Assembly (NCBI GenBank): GCA_020056155.1
Contig: JAGVII010000344.1
Location: 1-9,774 of the forward strand
Source: Afipia sp.
Lineage (GTDB): Bacteria; Pseudomonadota; Alphaproteobacteria; Rhizobiales; Xanthobacteraceae
Length of the DNA stretch: 9,774 nucleotides
Direction: 5' to 3'
This document shows, in pieces, positions 1 through 6,454 of the stretch; position 1 is the stretch's first letter, and every line of letters starts with the position of its first letter. The position numbers and the translations under genes were made by a program. The notes beneath the pieces were generated by a model. The model was not told the DNA's origin and ran no database searches. It saw only the letters and a program-made list of their open reading frames with translations.

Positions 1-450
1 CTCGAACAGCGGCATGGCGAAATTGATCGCGCCCGAGATCGAGGTCCGCGAGGCGCGGCGCAGCGGGGCACTCAGAATTTCCGCAGCCAGCGCACCGGCC
101 GATTCCGGGCCATCGATCATGCGCCACGGCACCACGATCTTCTGGTCGTTCGCCGCCGCCCATTCGAAATAGATCACCGCGACCTTGCCGGTCGGCCCGG
201 TCTTCAGCGCCTGCAAAAACTCTTTCGATGTAACCGCGAGCGCATAGCCTTCGCGCTGGAGCGCCAATTCGTCCATGTCCATGGAATAGGAGACGTCAAC
301 CGCAAGGATCAGTTCGACATCGACCCGCTTGGCTTCATCCGCGGCCTGCGCGGTTGAGGGCGGCGCAGCCGGTGCCGCGAGGCCAGCAACATCCCCGCCG
401 ATGATCGCTCCCGCGACAAGCACCGCTCCGATCGAGACACACCAGCGCAT
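1..450 (-). CDS. DUF1194 / von Willebrand factor A domain protein, N-terminal part (truncated by window edge)
   Basis: Reading the minus strand from the ATG at 450 gives an open frame of 150 codons running off the left edge without a stop. The start begins MRWCVSIGAVLVAGAIIGG, a positively charged tip plus hydrophobic core typical of a Sec signal peptide, with a plausible cleavage site after AQA (about residue 36). The mature part opens with a beta strand and the MIDAS metal-binding motif DVSYS (residues 52-56, DxSxS). RTSISGAI around residues 135-142 supplies the threonine expected of a second MIDAS loop. This pattern fits the DUF1194 family of exported vWA proteins, whose role is not established; metal-dependent protein binding in the periplasm is inference. 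A good GGGAGG Shine-Dalgarno lies 6-7 bases before the ATG and fixes the start. The gene is divergent from the first chemoreceptor gene. The C-terminal part is not visible. Confidence 0.85.
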   Translation of the reverse strand, partial: MRWCVSIGAVLVAGAIIGGDVAGLAAPAAPPSTAQAADEAKRVDVELILAVDVSYSMDMDELALQREGYALAVTSKEFLQALKTGPTGKVAVIYFEWAAANDQKIVVPWRMIDGPESAGALAAEILSAPLRRASRTSISGAINFAMPLFE

Positions 451-588
451 GGCGGACCTCCCATCGTTCAGATCTGGATGGTGGCACGGTCCGTCCAAAC
501 CGGAAAGCCAAAACCGGAGCCGCCCCTTTCAGTGCACAGCAATCCCGATTCGCGCCCTTTTTCGGGCCGGTTGCCCGGTCTGGAAGCA

Positions 589-605
589 TTTACCAACATT
601 TCACG
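589..605 (+). promoter_or_regulatory. CtrA-like box upstream of the first chemoreceptor gene
   Basis: The sequence TTTACCAACATTTCACG lies 190 bases before the start codon. Compared with the alphaproteobacterial CtrA consensus TTAACC-N5-TTAAC, it matches 9 of the 11 defined positions with correct spacing. An almost identical copy lies upstream of the second chemoreceptor gene (2623-2639, 15 of 17 identical). CtrA is known to control motility and chemotaxis genes in many alphaproteobacteria, so the position is sensible. Binding is inferred, and the match is imperfect. Confidence 0.4.
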
Positions 606-692
606 GAATTTATTTACGATTGGGTCGCGGATGCTCCTCATCGAAGACGGGGCACCGACTGGAAATTGCCAACACCGCCAAGCCTTCCCAGG

Positions 693-711
693 CGTCGAAA
701 TCATTTCGACG
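693..711. promoter_or_regulatory. 19-bp perfect inverted repeat, candidate operator
   Basis: CGTCGAAATCATTTCGACG is a perfect palindrome with 9-bp arms around one central base, ending 67 bases before the first chemoreceptor start codon. No run of T follows, so it is not an intrinsic terminator. Its size and symmetry suit a site for a dimeric regulator, or a small hairpin in the mRNA leader. No copy was seen upstream of the second receptor gene. The regulator is unknown. Confidence 0.4.
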
Positions 712-747
712 GCAAGCGGCAGCGTTTGGGTTCGTATTTTCTTGAGC

Positions 748-770
748 GGGTCAGAAAGACCCTAAAAGGA
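748..770 (+). promoter_or_regulatory. Leader hairpin and ribosome binding site of the first chemoreceptor gene
   Basis: GGGTC-AGAAA-GACCC (748-762) forms a 5-bp stem with an AGAAA loop. The Shine-Dalgarno AAAAGGA (764-770) follows at once, 8 bases before the ATG at 779. The same GTC-AGAAA-GAC core lies in the same position in front of the second receptor gene. The pairing is seen in the sequence; a role in translation control is inference. Confidence 0.45.
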
Positions 771-778
771 CCGTTTCA

Positions 779-2461
779 ATGCTCTCCCGGCTCTCCATTC
801 AGACCAAGCTTGTCGCCCTCGTCTCCATCCTGCTCGTGGCCCTCACCGCCATGGGTGTCTTCGCCATCGTGGAAATGCGGGCCATCAACGCCTCCGCCCA
901 GGACATCAAAACGAGCTGGCTGCCGAGCATCCGCCTTGTCGGTGAGTTGCGCACCCAGTCGGCGCGCTACCGGGCGGTGCTGCGCGACTACCTGACCGAG
1001 CCGGACGAAAAATTCATGGCCGACATCCAGCGCAATCTCGATGCCCGCGCCAAGGACTACGACACCGCCAACAAGGCCTATGAGCCGTTGATTTCCTCGC
1101 CGCAGGAAGCCGCCCTGTACAAGGAACTATCGGCGACCTGGAAGACCTTCCGCGAAGCCGCCGACGAGGTCATCGCCCATGCCCGCAAGCGCGAGGTCGC
1201 GCAGGCTCGGGCCGTCAATGCCCAGCGCGCCACCGTTGCCGGCCGCAGCATGGATGCGGTGCTGGCGAAGATCGTTCAGATGAACGACAAGGGCGCCATG
1301 GCTTCCGGCCTGAAGGCTGAAAACGATTACGAGATGGCGTTCCGTGTTGTGCTGACGGCCTTGATCGCCATGGTGCTGGCGGGACTTTGCGCCGCCGTCC
1401 TGATCGTCCGCGACGTCGCTCGCGGAATCGGCTCGGTCCTGACCCCGATGCGCGCATTGGCCACCGGCGATCTCACCACGCAGGTTCCACATCAGGGTGA
1501 AAGCACAGAGATCGGCCAGATCGCCGACACCGTGCAGGTGTTCAAGGACGCCATGATCGCCAAGAAGGCCGCGGACGAGGCCGCCGCCGCCGACGCCGCC
1601 GTCAAGATGCGCCGCGCCGAAATGCTGGACCAGGCCACCGGCAGCTTCGAGGGCATGATCGGCGAATTGATCAGTTCGCTCTCGTCGGCCTCCACCGAAA
1701 TGGAAGCCACCGCCAGCACGCTGACAAATGCCGCCGACAACACCCGGCAGCTCTCCAGCGCGGCTGCGAACGCATCGCACGACGTCTCGGAAAGCATCCA
1801 GTCCACCGCCACCGCCACCGAGGAAATCACCTCCTCGGTCAAGGAAATCGGCCGTCAGGTGCTCGAATCCAGCCGCGTCGCCCAGGTCGCCGTCCAGCAG
1901 GCCGAGAAAACCGACACCAGCATCGCGGTGCTGTCGCAGGCCGCCAACCGCATCGGCGATGTGGTGAAGCTCATCACCGCCATCGCCGACCAGACCAACC
2001 TGCTCGCGCTCAATGCAACCATCGAGGCCGCACGTGCCGGCGAGGCCGGCCGTGGCTTCGCCGTGGTCGCCTCCGAAGTGAAGGCGCTCGCCGCGCAGAC
2101 CGCGAAGGCGACCGACGAGATCACCGCGCAGATCTCCGACATGCAGATCGCCACCGGCGATTCCGTGGTCACGATCAAGGAGATCAGCTCCACCATCAAC
2201 CTGATGTCGGAAATCTCATCGACCATCGCGGCGGCGGTCGAGGAACAGGGCGCGGCCACGCAGGAAATCGCGCGCAATGTGCAGCAAGCCGCCGAACTCA
2301 GCATGCGCGTCGCGACCAACATCACCGATGTGGACCGCAGCAACGGCGAGACCGGCGCGGCTTCCGCGCAGGTGCTCTCCGCCGCGCAGTCGCTGTCGAA
2401 GGAAAGCAACCACCTGCAGATGGAAGTGCGCAACTTCCTCTCGACGATCCGCGCCGCCTGA
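779..2461 (+). CDS. Methyl-accepting chemotaxis protein (transmembrane chemoreceptor), first of a tandem pair
   Basis: This 560-residue chemoreceptor senses a ligand in the periplasm and controls the CheA kinase through CheW. Layout: cytoplasmic tip and TM1 (about 11-31), helical periplasmic sensor of the four-helix-bundle type (32-187, with conserved INASA and WLPSIR near its start), TM2 (about 188-209), HAMP (210-263, P223, GDL, TEIG), then a long coiled-coil signalling hairpin. The hairpin tip is present ([19 protein letters not shown], 404-422, followed by [15 protein letters not shown]). Two consensus methylation sites are visible, [10 protein letters not shown] (344-353) and [10 protein letters not shown] (484-493). 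The protein ends in STIRAA with no CheR/CheB-tethering pentapeptide. The start is supported by AAAAGGA 8 bases upstream. It is followed by its own terminator. The paralogue begins 320 bp downstream. The ligand cannot be predicted. Confidence 0.96.
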   Translation: MLSRLSIQTKLVALVSILLVALTAMGVFAIVEMRAINASAQDIKTSWLPSIRLVGELRTQSARYRAVLRDYLTEPDEKFMADIQRNLDARAKDYDTANKAYEPLISSPQEAALYKELSATWKTFREAADEVIAHARKREVAQARAVNAQRATVAGRSMDAVLAKIVQMNDKGAMASGLKAENDYEMAFRVVLTALIAMVLAGLCAAVLIVRDVARGIGSVLTPMRALATGDLTTQVPHQGESTEIGQIADTVQVFKDAMIAKKAADEAAAADAAVKMRRAEMLDQATGSFEGMIGELISSLSSASTEMEATASTLTNAADNTRQLSSAAANASHDVSESIQSTATATEEITSSVKEIGRQVLESSRVAQVAVQQAEKTDTSIAVLSQAANRIGDVVKLITAIADQTNLLALNATIEAARAGEAGRGFAVVASEVKALAAQTAKATDEITAQISDMQIATGDSVVTIKEISSTINLMSEISSTIAAAVEEQGAATQEIARNVQQAAELSMRVATNITDVDRSNGETGAASAQVLSAAQSLSKESNHLQMEVRNFLSTIRAA

Positions 2462-2488
2462 CGCGATTCGCCTGGCGAACACATTCTG

Positions 2489-2522
2489 AAAGCCGGCGGC
2501 GCGAAAGCACCGCCGGCTTTTT
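2489..2522 (+). terminator. Intrinsic terminator after the first chemoreceptor gene
   Basis: The arms AAAGCCGGCGG (2489-2499) and CCGCCGGCTTT (2510-2520) pair perfectly over 11 bp around a short GC-GAAA-GC-capped loop, and the stem runs straight into TTTTT (2518-2522). It begins 28 bases past the TGA stop. This is a classic Rho-independent terminator. Confidence 0.9.
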
Positions 2523-2622
2523 GCATGAAGGACGCGAACAGCGACTCATGCGTTCAGCGCATCCGGCATCGGCGCAAACGCCGCACGCGAAACGCGCTTT
2601 CCGCCTCCGGCGGCGGAACACC

Positions 2623-2639
2623 TTTACGAACATTTCACT
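2623..2639 (+). promoter_or_regulatory. CtrA-like box upstream of the second chemoreceptor gene
   Basis: TTTACGAACATTTCACT lies 158 bases before the second receptor start codon. It matches the TTAACC-N5-TTAAC CtrA consensus at 8 of 11 defined positions, and matches the box upstream of the first receptor at 15 of 17 positions. The flanking bases are much less alike, which suggests that this box has been kept by selection. Function is inferred. Confidence 0.35.
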
Positions 2640-2754
2640 TCACGCAACGAAGTTAAGAATGAGCGAATCCGGACCGCCGAAGCGGACCGGCGTTCGATCG
2701 ATCACCGCCATTCCGGCACGTCGCCCACCCTGCCGATCCATCCATCAGTCAAAA

Positions 2755-2774
2755 CTGGTCAGAAAGACTCAGGA
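2755..2774 (+). promoter_or_regulatory. Leader hairpin overlapping the ribosome binding site of the second chemoreceptor gene
   Basis: CTGGTC (2755-2760) can pair with GAC-T-CAG (2766-2772) around the loop AGAAA, giving six pairs with one bulged T. The Shine-Dalgarno AGGA (2771-2774), 6 bases before the ATG at 2781, overlaps the 3' arm. The core GTC-AGAAA-GAC is identical to that of the first receptor leader, while the outer stem bases differ but still pair. A translational control role is inference. Confidence 0.4.
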
Positions 2775-2780
2775 CCCGCC

Positions 2781-4472
2781 ATGCTCTCCAGGATGTCCAT
2801 TCGCGCCAAGCTCACTGCCGTTATCGCCTTTCTGCTCATCGCCATGACGGCCATGGGACTGCTTGCCGTCAGGCAGATGCAGCACATCAACGCCAGCGCC
2901 TCCGAAATCCAGAAGAACTGGCTGCCCAGCGTTCGCGTGCTCGGCGATCTGCGCGCCGGTGTCATCACCTACCGCAACGTGATCCGCGAGCACATGCTGT
3001 CGGAACTCCTCGAAGAGAAGCAGGCGCAGGAAAAGACGCTGGACCTGGTGATCGAGAGCAACACCAAGCTCCGTCGGGCCTATGAGGCGATGATCACGTC
3101 GCCGGAAGAGCGCGCGATTTACAATGAGTGGGTGCAGGTGTGGGACAGCTACCGCAAGGGCACCCAGGAGGTGATGGCCCTGTCGCGCAAGGCCGCCGGC
3201 GCCTATCCGCGCGAAGCGCATGACCTGAATACGATGACCGTCAACCTGATCGGGATCAAGGCCGACGGCATCCTGAAGAAAGGCGTCGATCTGAACAACG
3301 CGGGCGCCGACGGCGCCGGCCGGGCCGCCACCGACAGCTACAACGCCGCCTTCAAGATGGTGGTGATCGCGCTCGGCCTTGCCATCGTCCTCGGTCTTGT
3401 CGCCGGATTCTATCTGATCCGCGACGTGACAAAGGGCATTGCCTCGATCGTGACGCCGATGAAGGCGCTCGGCGAAGGCGATCTCTCCGCCGAGGTACTG
3501 CATCAGGGCGAGAAGACCGAAATCGGAACCATGGCCGACACGCTGCAGGTGTTCAAGGAAGCCCTGATCGCCAAGAAGGCCGCCGATGAAGCCGCCGCCG
3601 CCGACGCCGATGCCAAGATCGCGCGCGGCCAGCGGGTCGACGGCATCACCCGCGACTTCGAAAAGCTGATCGGCGAACTGGTCGGCTCGCTGTCGTCGTC
3701 CTCCACCGAACTGGAAGCCGCCGCGAACACGCTGACCTCCACCGCCGAAATCACCGGCAAGACCTCGGGTGAAGCCGCCGCCGCCTCGCAGGAAGTCTCC
3801 AGCAACGTGCAGTCGGTCGCCGTCGCCACCGAGGAAATCACCTCCTCCGTCGGCGAGATCGGCCGTCAGGTCCAGGAGTCCAGCCGCATCGCCTCCGAGG
3901 CCGTGCGCCAGGCCCAGAAGACGGATACCAGCATCACCGAACTGTCGCAGGCCGCCGCCCGCATCGGCGACGTGGTCAAGCTGATCACGGCGGTTGCCGA
4001 GCAGACCAACCTGCTGGCGCTCAACGCCACCATCGAGGCGGCGCGCGCCGGCGACGCCGGACGTGGCTTCGCGGTGGTTGCGTCGGAAGTGAAGGCCCTC
4101 GCGGCGCAGACCGCCAAGGCCACCGATGAGATCAGCGCCCAGGTCGCGGGCATGCAGACCGCGACGCAGGAATCGGTCTCGACCATCAAGGAAATCAGCA
4201 AGACCATCACGCTGATCTCGGAAATCTCCTCGACCATCGCCGCTGCGGTCGAAGAACAGGGCGCGGCGACGCAGGAAATCTCGCGCAATGTGCAGCAGGC
4301 CGCCTCGCTCAGCGGCGAGGTCGCCACCAGCATTACCGACGTCAGCCGCGGCGCGGGCGAAACCGGCGCGGCTTCCGGCCAGGTTCTCTCCGCCGCGCAG
4401 ATGCTGTCCACCGACAGCAACCGCCTCAAGATCGAAGTCGAGAAATTCCTCACCAACGTGCGCGCCGCCTGA
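2781..4472 (+). CDS. Methyl-accepting chemotaxis protein (transmembrane chemoreceptor), second of a tandem pair
   Basis: This 563-residue chemoreceptor has the same plan as its upstream paralogue: TM1 about 11-31, helical four-helix-bundle-type periplasmic sensor 32-190, TM2 about 192-213, HAMP 214-267 (P226, GDL, TEIG), and a signalling hairpin with tip [19 protein letters not shown] (407-425). The sensor keeps the paralogue's INASA and WLPSVR start and a YEAMITSPEE segment, but is otherwise clearly diverged. The two proteins therefore probably respond to different ligands while sharing a signalling array. The C-terminal methylation site [10 protein letters not shown] (487-496) fits the consensus. 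The N-terminal one ([10 protein letters not shown], 347-356) has V in place of a small residue. It ends NVRAA with no tethering pentapeptide. The start is supported by AGGA 6 bases upstream. It converges on the ClC gene, with a terminator between. Confidence 0.96.
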   Translation: MLSRMSIRAKLTAVIAFLLIAMTAMGLLAVRQMQHINASASEIQKNWLPSVRVLGDLRAGVITYRNVIREHMLSELLEEKQAQEKTLDLVIESNTKLRRAYEAMITSPEERAIYNEWVQVWDSYRKGTQEVMALSRKAAGAYPREAHDLNTMTVNLIGIKADGILKKGVDLNNAGADGAGRAATDSYNAAFKMVVIALGLAIVLGLVAGFYLIRDVTKGIASIVTPMKALGEGDLSAEVLHQGEKTEIGTMADTLQVFKEALIAKKAADEAAAADADAKIARGQRVDGITRDFEKLIGELVGSLSSSSTELEAAANTLTSTAEITGKTSGEAAAASQEVSSNVQSVAVATEEITSSVGEIGRQVQESSRIASEAVRQAQKTDTSITELSQAAARIGDVVKLITAVAEQTNLLALNATIEAARAGDAGRGFAVVASEVKALAAQTAKATDEISAQVAGMQTATQESVSTIKEISKTITLISEISSTIAAAVEEQGAATQEISRNVQQAASLSGEVATSITDVSRGAGETGAASGQVLSAAQMLSTDSNRLKIEVEKFLTNVRAA

Positions 4473-4496
4473 GGCGCGTACCGGTCACCATACGGG

Positions 4497-4528
4497 AACG
4501 GCGGCTGGCTCAGCCGCCGTTTTTGTTT
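4497..4528 (+). terminator. Intrinsic terminator after the second chemoreceptor gene
   Basis: AACGGCGGCT (4497-4506) and AGCCGCCGTT (4512-4521) form a perfect 10-bp stem with the 5-base loop GGCTC, followed by a T-rich tail TTTTTGTTT. It starts 24 bases past the TGA stop. On the opposite strand the hairpin is followed by C residues, so it would terminate the convergent ClC transcript poorly by the same mechanism. Confidence 0.88.
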
Positions 4529-4543
4529 GACGGCATGCCGTCA
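4528..4543. repeat. 16-bp perfect palindrome between convergent genes
   Basis: TGACGGCATGCCGTCA is perfectly self-complementary. It lies directly after the T tail of the receptor terminator and 14 bases past the ClC stop codon (minus strand). As an RNA hairpin it has no U tract on either side. It may help end the ClC message or be a protein-binding site; the sequence does not decide. Confidence 0.4.
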
Positions 4544-4557
4544 TGGCAAAGACGTTA

Positions 4558-6333
4558 TCAGATCTCGCCGATGGAATCGCGGCGATGCTTGTCCGATTCT
4601 TCCGCATAGCGCCGCAGCGCATGGGCTTCCGTCAGAATCCCGACGACGCGGCCACTGTCCGGCGACTGAACGACCGCCAGCGATTCCGCTTCGGCCGAAT
4701 CGAAGGCCGCCACCGCCTCCTTGATGTTCATGCCGGGGGTGAGCGTCGCATCCCGATAGTGCAGGATGTCCCGGACGCGCGCGTCGTCATTGTCCGTCAA
4801 TCCGTAGGCTTCGGCCACGAACACGACACCGGCATACTTTTCACCGGCATCGACCCCGATCACCTGCGTTTTCGAGCCGAGGGGAAATATCTCGCGAAAG
4901 CCGGCGATCGGCAGATCGACATTCACCGTCGCAATGTCCCGCCGCATCATCTTTTCGACGGTCAGGTCCCTGATCCAGCCGACGTCCGCGGCACTGCGAA
5001 TGGTTTCGCCGCGCAGGTGAAAGCGCCATGTCGCGAAGGAGTAGCCGAACAATTCGCGCGTCACCTGCATCGAGACGATGACCGCGATCAAAACCGCGGT
5101 CGTCAGCCAGAGATTGCCGGTCGCTTCGAGCGCGATAAACGACATCGTCAGCGGCCCGCCGATCACCGAAGCGGAGAGCGCACTCATGCCGATGACCGCG
5201 TACACCGCCGGATCGAGGTCGAGACCTGGCAGCAGGGCCGAGAGGCCAGCGGCGAACAGATGACCTCCGAGAGACCCGAGCAGCAGCGATGCGAAGAAAA
5301 GTCCGCCGCGGAATCCAGACCCGAGCGAGACGATCGAAGCCAGCGCCTTCAGCGCAAAAACAGTCGCCATCACTGCGATGGGCATCACGGCGGCATTATT
5401 GAGATGCAGCGCGCCATGACCGGAGGCCATCACCTGCGGGGTGATCAGCGCGAGCAATCCGACGATCAGGCCGCCGAGCGCGGGACGCAGCGGCGTCCAC
5501 AGCCGGAGCTTCGCCAGCGCATGATCCCAGAAAGCGACGCCGCGCATGATCGCGATACCCGTCAGGGCGGCGAGCAGGCCGATCAGCGCGGCAATGGCAA
5601 GGTCGGTGCTCGTGACCTCGGCGACCTCCCGCACGACAAGCCCCAGCGAAAGCGGCGCGAAAGCATGGGTGACGGCGTAGCCGGTGACGGCCGCAACGCC
5701 GATCGGCGCAAGGCTTGCGGGGGCGTAGCCGCCGAGCACCAGTTCGAAGGCATAAAAGGCGCCCGCCAGCGGCGCGCCGAAAGCACCGGCGATGGCCGCC
5801 GCCGCGCCGCTCCCGACGATGATGCGCTGGTCGGCGCGGCGCAGATGAAACGCCCGGCCGACCGATGAGGCCACGCCGCTGGCAAGCTGGGTGTAACCGG
5901 CCTCGAGCCCGACCGAACCGCCGACACCGCTCGACCATATCGTTTGCAAGGCGACGATGACGCTGCCCCGAAACGACATGTAGCCGCCGTGCAGCGCGTT
6001 GGCCTCGATGGGATCGATTTCCCGGTTCGGCCGCCAGCGCAGCAGAACCAGCAACACGAGGCCGAGCACCAATCCCCCCGCCGTCGGCACCGCGATGGCG
6101 CGCACCGGATCGATCGAGGACTGGCCGGACAGCCGGGCGCCCATGGGAATGTCGAAAAACACGACGTGGAGAATCTCCACTCCCGCGCTCATGGCGGCCA
6201 CGAACAGGCCCGACATCGCACCGATGATCGCGGCGATCAGGATCAGGCTGGATTCGAATGCCCGGACGAACGCCCGCAATCGTTGAGGGGCTTCGAGATA
6301 ACGTCCGGGAGGCGCCATTGCTGGGCTTTGCAT
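4558..6333 (-). CDS. ClC-family anion channel/transporter with C-terminal tandem CBS domains
   Basis: This 591-residue inner-membrane protein has the ClC fold with many hydrophobic helices up to about residue 435, then a CBS pair (about 456-575), which in other ClC proteins can bind adenine nucleotides. Landmarks by comparison with E. coli ClC: VGLEAGYTQ (141-149) replaces GREGPxVQ and keeps the gating glutamate (E144). AFGAPLAGAFYAFE (184-197) aligns with the inner region, but the internal proton glutamate position is Leu198. GSGFRGGLFFASLLLG (338-353) stands for GxFxP. Y431 may be the pore tyrosine. The GSGIP anion motif is absent and replaced near PIEANALHGG (108-117). The frame stays open upstream to 6585, but that extension overlaps the cyclase gene and is proline/arginine-rich, so ATG 6333 was chosen (ATG 6318 also possible). 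No strong Shine-Dalgarno is visible. Channel versus proton antiporter is undecided. Confidence 0.9.
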   Translation of the reverse strand: MQSPAMAPPGRYLEAPQRLRAFVRAFESSLILIAAIIGAMSGLFVAAMSAGVEILHVVFFDIPMGARLSGQSSIDPVRAIAVPTAGGLVLGLVLLVLLRWRPNREIDPIEANALHGGYMSFRGSVIVALQTIWSSGVGGSVGLEAGYTQLASGVASSVGRAFHLRRADQRIIVGSGAAAAIAGAFGAPLAGAFYAFELVLGGYAPASLAPIGVAAVTGYAVTHAFAPLSLGLVVREVAEVTSTDLAIAALIGLLAALTGIAIMRGVAFWDHALAKLRLWTPLRPALGGLIVGLLALITPQVMASGHGALHLNNAAVMPIAVMATVFALKALASIVSLGSGFRGGLFFASLLLGSLGGHLFAAGLSALLPGLDLDPAVYAVIGMSALSASVIGGPLTMSFIALEATGNLWLTTAVLIAVIVSMQVTRELFGYSFATWRFHLRGETIRSAADVGWIRDLTVEKMMRRDIATVNVDLPIAGFREIFPLGSKTQVIGVDAGEKYAGVVFVAEAYGLTDNDDARVRDILHYRDATLTPGMNIKEAVAAFDSAEAESLAVVQSPDSGRVVGILTEAHALRRYAEESDKHRRDSIGEI

Positions 6334-6361
6334 GCGGTCGGAGGGATCAGTCTGGCGTTTT

Positions 6362-6381
6362 ACCTGCCTCGACCGGCAGGT
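6362..6381. repeat. Short inverted repeat in the cyclase-ClC gap
   Basis: ACCTGCC (6362-6368) and GGCAGGT (6375-6381) are complementary with a 6-base spacer, 29 bases upstream of the chosen ClC start. No T run follows on either strand in the way a terminator needs. It could be an operator or a leader hairpin for the ClC gene, but a 7-bp stem is weak evidence. The rest of the 121-bp gap shows nothing recognisable. Confidence 0.25.
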
Positions 6382-6454
6382 CAATGCCGCCGGGCTCAGG
6401 GGAGCATCCCGCTCGCGCGCAGCCAGGGAACGCGACGCGGTTCTCGCCGGGGCG

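Larger units (their letters stand above)
451..778. other. Divergent intergenic region between the vWA gene and the first chemoreceptor gene
   Basis: This stretch of 328 bases holds no convincing gene; the open frames through it lack family resemblance and Shine-Dalgarno support. It must carry promoters for both flanking genes. On the minus strand a weak sigma-70-like pair is visible: TTGGAC (498-493) and AGATCT (475-470), 17 bases apart, just upstream of the vWA start. This is a poor -10 match and only a guess. On the plus-strand side are a CtrA-like box (589-605), an AT-rich patch (606-620), a 19-bp palindrome (693-711) and a hairpin just before the ribosome binding site (748-762). These are listed separately. 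Confidence 0.6.
2462..2780. other. Intergenic region between the two chemoreceptor genes
   Basis: These 319 bases contain no believable gene. In order they hold the terminator of the first receptor gene (2489-2522), a GC-rich stretch with small repeats, a TTCCGCC / GGCGGAA inverted repeat (2599-2605 and 2612-2618, 6-base loop), a CtrA-like box (2623-2639), a 7-bp direct repeat CGGACCG (2670-2676 and 2683-2689), a GATCGATC palindrome at the 2697-2704 area and the leader hairpin with ribosome binding site (2755-2774). The presence of a terminator and a second set of control elements argues that the second receptor has its own promoter. Confidence 0.6.

Noticed and set aside
329..765. Plus-strand open frames across the vWA start and the divergent intergenic region
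   Set aside because: They begin antisense to the vWA signal peptide, have no Shine-Dalgarno, and their translations look random.
1127..1780. 217-codon minus-strand frame inside the first chemoreceptor gene
   Set aside because: It is Gly/His/Asp-rich and antisense to a clear receptor; the same kind of shadow frame recurs in the second receptor gene (2769-3503).
4543..5868. 441-codon plus-strand open frame opposite the ClC gene
   Set aside because: It is rich in Arg, His, Asp and Gln with no domain, lies fully antisense to a recognisable ClC protein, and is the usual result of high GC at third codon positions.
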